Below, in pieces: positions 5,493 through 7,114 of a stretch of DNA of 7,114 nucleotides. Made by a program: the position numbers and the translations under genes. The stretch is from an uncultured Eubacteriales bacterium. GTDB taxonomy: Bacteria; Bacillota; Clostridia; Christensenellales; CAG-138. Location of the stretch: NCBI GenBank assembly GCA_902768995.1, contig CACXNN010000059.1, forward strand, positions 1 to 7,114. Reading direction: 5' to 3'. The notes beneath the pieces were generated by a model. It was not told where the DNA came from. It saw only the letters and a list, made by a program, of their open reading frames with translations, and did no database searches. Every line of letters begins with the position of its first letter. Positions within the stretch are counted from its first letter, which is position 1.

Positions 5493-5685
5493 CAGGCTGT
5501 CGATAAAGGCGCCAGACCATTTGCGACAAGGAATAATAAAGAAAGAGCAGAGGTAGAAAGGACGCATAATGGCGTCCTTTCCCAATTGAACTGTCGCAAA
5601 TTAGCCGTTTTTCCGGCCCGTCGCATAGCGCACTATAGCTCGGGCACGGACAAAACGGCTTCTGGCACACTTTCTTGACAGCCTG
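5493..5685. other. 193-base structured noncoding element (three-way junction or MITE-like palindrome)
   Basis: The segment starts 4 bases after the macro-gene stop and closes on itself. CAGGCTGTCGA (5493-5503) pairs with TTGACAGCCTG (5675-5685), with one G-U pair. AAA (5505-5507) pairs with TTT (5671-5673), and GCCAGA (5511-5516) with TCTGGC (5661-5666). Inside are two arms. Arm one is ATTTGCGACA (5519-5528) with TGTCGCAAAT (5592-5601), capped by the perfect 9-bp hairpin AAAGGACGC/GCGTCCTTT (5557-5580). Arm two is AGCCGTTTT (5603-5611) with AAAACGGCT (5652-5660), continued by TCCG/CGGA and GCCCG/CGGGC with single-base bulges. Junction linkers are only 2, 1 and 0 bases. I do not recognise the family. 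It could be a structured RNA, an mRNA leader or 3' element, or a non-autonomous mobile repeat. Confidence 0.7.
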
Positions 5686-5687
5686 TA

Positions 5688-5711
5688 TTTGTCGCCAGCC
5701 GGGCGACCAAA
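5688..5711. other. Small hairpin between the structured element and the vWA leader
   Basis: GTCGCC (5691-5696) pairs with GGCGAC (5702-5707) around AGCCG. TTT (5688-5690) can pair with AAA (5709-5711) past a single bulged C. It has no T run. It may be part of the larger structured leader or just a chance palindrome. Confidence 0.4.
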
Positions 5712-5728
5712 GCTCCAACCAGATAGCC

Positions 5729-5734
5729 TATACT
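5729..5734 (+). promoter_or_regulatory. Possible -10 box for the vWA gene
   Basis: TATACT here equals the -10 of four other promoters in the window. No good -35 lies 16-18 bases upstream, so it may be a weak or activator-dependent promoter. The predicted start would fall inside the left arm of the hairpin at 5736-5766. Confidence 0.35.
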
Positions 5735-5735
5735 G

Positions 5736-5771
5736 TGGTCACAGGGTCGAAAAAGCCCGGTGACCATTTTT
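5736..5771 (+). promoter_or_regulatory. Terminator-like hairpin with T run in the vWA leader (attenuator or operator)
   Basis: TGGTCAC (5736-5742) pairs perfectly with GTGACCA (5760-5766). After one A/G mismatch, GGG (5744-5746) pairs with CCC (5756-5758) around a 9-base loop. Five Ts (5767-5771) follow directly, then the ribosome site TAAGGAGG at 5773-5780. This is the layout of an intrinsic terminator placed just before a start codon. It could terminate transcripts arriving from the macro gene, act as a regulated attenuator, or be a dyad operator overlapping the vWA transcription start. Confidence 0.6.
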
Positions 5772-5788
5772 GTAAGGAGGACAAGGAT

Positions 5789-6436
5789 ATGAAGAAGGGT
5801 TTGACGGAACTGGTGTTCATCCTGGACGAGAGCGGCAGCATGAGCGGCATGGAGGCGGACACCATCGGCGGCTTCAACAGCATGATCGACAAGCAGCGCC
5901 GGGAGGCGGGGACAGCCTACGTGTCCACGGTGGCCTTTTCGAACGAGAGCCGGGTGATCCACGATCGGGTGGACCTGGATCAGGTGGCGCCCCTGACCCG
6001 GCGGGACTATGTCCCCAGCGGCTGCACAGCCCTGCTGGACGCCCTGGGCGGGGCCATTCACCACATCGGGAACGTCCACAAATACGCCCGGCCGGAGGAC
6101 GTGCCGGAGCACACCATCTTCGTCATCACCACCGACGGCATGGAGAACGCCAGCCGTCGGTACAGCCGCCGGGAGGTGAAGCAGATGGTAGAGCGGCAGA
6201 AGGCTCGGTACGGCTGGGAATTCCTGTTCCTTGGGGCCAACATGGACGCCATCGCCGCCGCGGAGGACATCGGCATCCGCCGGGATCGGGCGGTGAAGTA
6301 CGTGTCCGACCCGGAGGGCACCGAGCTCAACTACCGGGTGGTCAGCGACACCCTCTGCGACCTGCGCATGAGCCGCCCCGTCACCGCCTCCTGGAAAGCC
6401 GCCATCGAGGCGGACGAGCAGGCGAGGGGAAATTGA
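5789..6436 (+). CDS. von Willebrand factor A domain protein (MIDAS-containing)
   Basis: 215 residues, essentially one vWA domain without signal peptide or membrane helix, so cytoplasmic. The metal-ion-dependent adhesion site is complete: DESGS at 13-17, Thr80 in SGCTALLDAL and Asp116 in ITTDGMEN. The segment GWEFLFLGANMDA is typical of bacterial vWA proteins of the TerY-like kind, which bind protein partners through a metal ion, often in stress or phage-related gene sets. TAAGGAGG (5773-5780) is 8 bases before the ATG; the frame is open upstream but runs through the hairpins, so the later start is preferred. It sits between the macro/HTH gene and a small charged protein gene on the same strand. 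The partner protein is unknown; the small neighbour and the macro protein are candidates by position only. Confidence 0.92.
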   Translation: MKKGLTELVFILDESGSMSGMEADTIGGFNSMIDKQRREAGTAYVSTVAFSNESRVIHDRVDLDQVAPLTRRDYVPSGCTALLDALGGAIHHIGNVHKYARPEDVPEHTIFVITTDGMENASRRYSRREVKQMVERQKARYGWEFLFLGANMDAIAAAEDIGIRRDRAVKYVSDPEGTELNYRVVSDTLCDLRMSRPVTASWKAAIEADEQARGN

Positions 6437-6443
6437 CATTTTT

Positions 6444-6465
6444 ATCCAGCATATCCCGGCTGGAT
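6444..6465 (+). other. Hairpin in the gap between the vWA and small-protein genes
   Basis: ATCCAGC (6444-6450) pairs with GCTGGAT (6459-6465) around an 8-base loop. There is no T run after it; the Ts lie before it. It may be an RNA stability or processing element between two genes of one transcript. No convincing promoter is seen in the 83-base gap. Confidence 0.35.
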
Positions 6466-6519
6466 CGGGCCACACTACGGATGTCGGCCATGAGCCGAAC
6501 AATACCGGGAGGTAAAGAG

Positions 6520-6669
6520 ATGTCTTTCTTCGATGAGTTTGAACGCTCCTATACCGGCGACCAGAACAAAAAGGACAAGAAGAGCCGGAACGAGCGCAAG
6601 GAACAGGACCGACAGATGGAAACGGAACAGAAGCAGCGTCGGGACAGGAATGATCCCTACTACGACTGA
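6520..6669 (+). CDS. Small highly charged hypothetical protein
   Basis: 49 residues, starting MSFFDEFERSYTG. From about residue 14 onward it is almost entirely Lys, Arg, Glu, Asp, Gln and Asn, ending DPYYD. It has no cysteines and no membrane segment; the tail is probably disordered or a long charged helix. GGGAGG (6507-6512) lies 7 bases before ATG 6520, which decides this start; the frame is open further upstream without a comparable ribosome site. It is the last gene before a strong terminator, on the same strand as the vWA gene. I do not recognise the family. The short hydrophobic N-terminus (FFDEF) followed by a charged tail would suit a peptide that docks to a partner, but that is only a guess. 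Confidence 0.7.
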   Translation: MSFFDEFERSYTGDQNKKDKKSRNERKEQDRQMETEQKQRRDRNDPYYD

Positions 6670-6682
6670 TTCGCGACAAGAG

Positions 6683-6708
6683 AAAGGAGGCCGATGGGCC
6701 TCCTTTTT
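6683..6708 (+). terminator. Intrinsic terminator after the small charged protein gene
   Basis: AAAGGAGGCC (6683-6692) pairs perfectly with GGCCTCCTTT (6697-6706) around GATG, and the T run reaches five bases (6704-6708). It ends the vWA/small-protein transcript. On the minus strand the stem is followed by only three Us, so it may weakly serve the convergent gene as well. Confidence 0.9.
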
Positions 6709-6712
6709 CATG

Positions 6713-7114
6713 TTATTTAATAATGAGTATCCTCTCCGTCCCGCAAAAGGGCTCGGAAAGCTCCCCGTTCAGCTCCCGGAGGCGGGCCTGGGGGATGCCG
6801 AAGCGCTTGCCCACGGTAAACAGGTTTTCCGCCGGGTCCGGGGCGTAGATGAGGATGCCGCGGCCCGGCTGGGTGCCCGGCCCGGCCAAGAGGTCGTCGG
6901 TGTAGCCGATGGGGGTCTCGGCGTACTGCTCCCCGGAGAAGAGGAGCTCCACCCGGGCTTGCAGCACCCGCCCCCGGCCCGTGACCGTGGAGAAGGCCGC
7001 CGCGGACAGGGGCAGCACCAGGGCCCCCTGGCCCGGCAGGGTCAGGGAGAAGGGCACCTCCCCCGTGAAGCTGTGCAACAGCCCGCTGTCGCACCGGTAC
7101 ACCGTGGTCACCAG
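6713..7114 (-). CDS. DUF3794 / LysM-domain spore-envelope type protein, C-terminal part (runs off the right edge)
   Basis: About 133 C-terminal residues are visible; the frame stays open at the window edge, so the true start lies beyond 7114. The first part (about 1-75), with the segment TGEVPFSLTLPGQGA and ending GYTDDL, resembles the DUF3794 (SPOCS) domain of clostridial proteins. The end, from IYAPDPAENLFTVGKRFGIP to TERILIIK, fits a LysM repeat that binds peptidoglycan, with the usual LxxLN-like RELNGE. Proteins of about 500 residues combining DUF3794 and LysM are common in spore-forming Clostridia and are thought to act in the spore envelope. The stop TAA at 6713-6715 is just beyond the neighbouring terminator. 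The function call rests on architecture. Confidence 0.8.
   Translation of the reverse strand: MVTTVYRCDSGLLHSFTGEVPFSLTLPGQGALVLPLSAAAFSTVTGRGRVLQARVELLFSGEQYAETPIGYTDDLLAGPGTQPGRGILIYAPDPAENLFTVGKRFGIPQARLRELNGELSEPFCGTERILIIK

Noticed and set aside
5557..5580. AAAGGACGC/GCGTCCTTT hairpin as a simple terminator of the macro gene
   Set aside because: The stem is perfect but followed by CCCAATT, not a T run, and it sits as the cap of an arm in the larger structure; weak termination is still possible.
4437..5585. Long minus-strand open frame (382 codons) opposite the macro gene
   Set aside because: It mirrors the codon structure of the plus-strand gene, has Gly/Val/Leu-rich low-complexity translation typical of antisense in GC-rich DNA, and no ribosome site; the plus-strand frame has clear domains.
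5675..5680. TTGACA as a -35 box for the vWA gene
   Set aside because: No -10 lies 16-18 bases downstream, the TATACT is 48 bases away, and these bases are explained as part of the outer stem of the structured element.
6433..6438. TTGACA overlapping the vWA stop as a promoter for the small gene
   Set aside because: No -10-like sequence is found at a proper distance; a hairpin occupies that position.
5633..6679. Minus-strand open frame opposite the vWA and small-protein genes
   Set aside because: Shadow frame: it crosses the hairpins and two plus-strand genes with good ribosome sites, and its product has no recognisable domain.
1..7114. CRISPR array, tRNA, rRNA, transposase or phage genes
   Set aside because: No regularly spaced direct repeats, no tRNA-like cloverleaf with conserved T-loop, and no transposase, integrase or phage structural motifs were seen.

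Overview
The window looks like part of the chromosome of a GC-rich, spore-forming gut Clostridium relative (Oscillospiraceae type, such as Flavonifractor, Intestinimonas or Oscillibacter relatives). This is inferred from GC-rich third codon positions, strong GGAGG ribosome sites, recurring TATACT -10 boxes, and two sporulation-type genes (a CotF-like coat protein and a DUF3794/LysM protein). No rRNA, tRNA, CRISPR array, transposase or phage gene is visible.

Layout. On the minus strand, 1-323 is the N-terminal part of a FecCD-family metal-chelate ABC permease, with a clear promoter and a 22-bp palindromic operator. Divergent from it, 489-1819 is a two-gene operon: a nucleoside-phosphorylase-like protein, then a membrane DUF3267 putative zinc protease. 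A convergent CotF-like ferritin-fold protein (1887-2348, minus) ends at a good hairpin terminator. The azlC-azlD pair (2491-3506) encodes a branched-chain amino-acid exporter. Next comes a TipAL-type MerR regulator (3579-4310) behind a textbook 19-bp-spacer promoter whose spacer lies within a perfect 21-bp palindrome. A short double-hairpin repeat-like element then separates it from the next transcription unit.

The most unusual part is 4428-6708. A macro domain is fused to a C-terminal helix-turn-helix-like domain (4428-5489). It is followed by about 300 noncoding bases and then by a von Willebrand A (MIDAS) protein (5789-6436) and a 49-residue highly charged protein (6520-6669), ending at a terminator. 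The 300-base gap is not featureless. Positions 5493-5685 fold by perfect or near-perfect complementary arms into a closed stem carrying two arms, which is a three-way junction. A terminator-like hairpin with a run of five Ts sits just before the vWA ribosome site. This could be a structured RNA or cis-regulator, or a MITE-like palindromic element. The right edge (6713-7114, minus) is the C-terminus of a DUF3794/LysM spore-envelope type protein.

The macro/HTH, vWA and small charged genes may form an ADP-ribose-linked stress or regulatory module, but that is an inference from domain content and gene order only.
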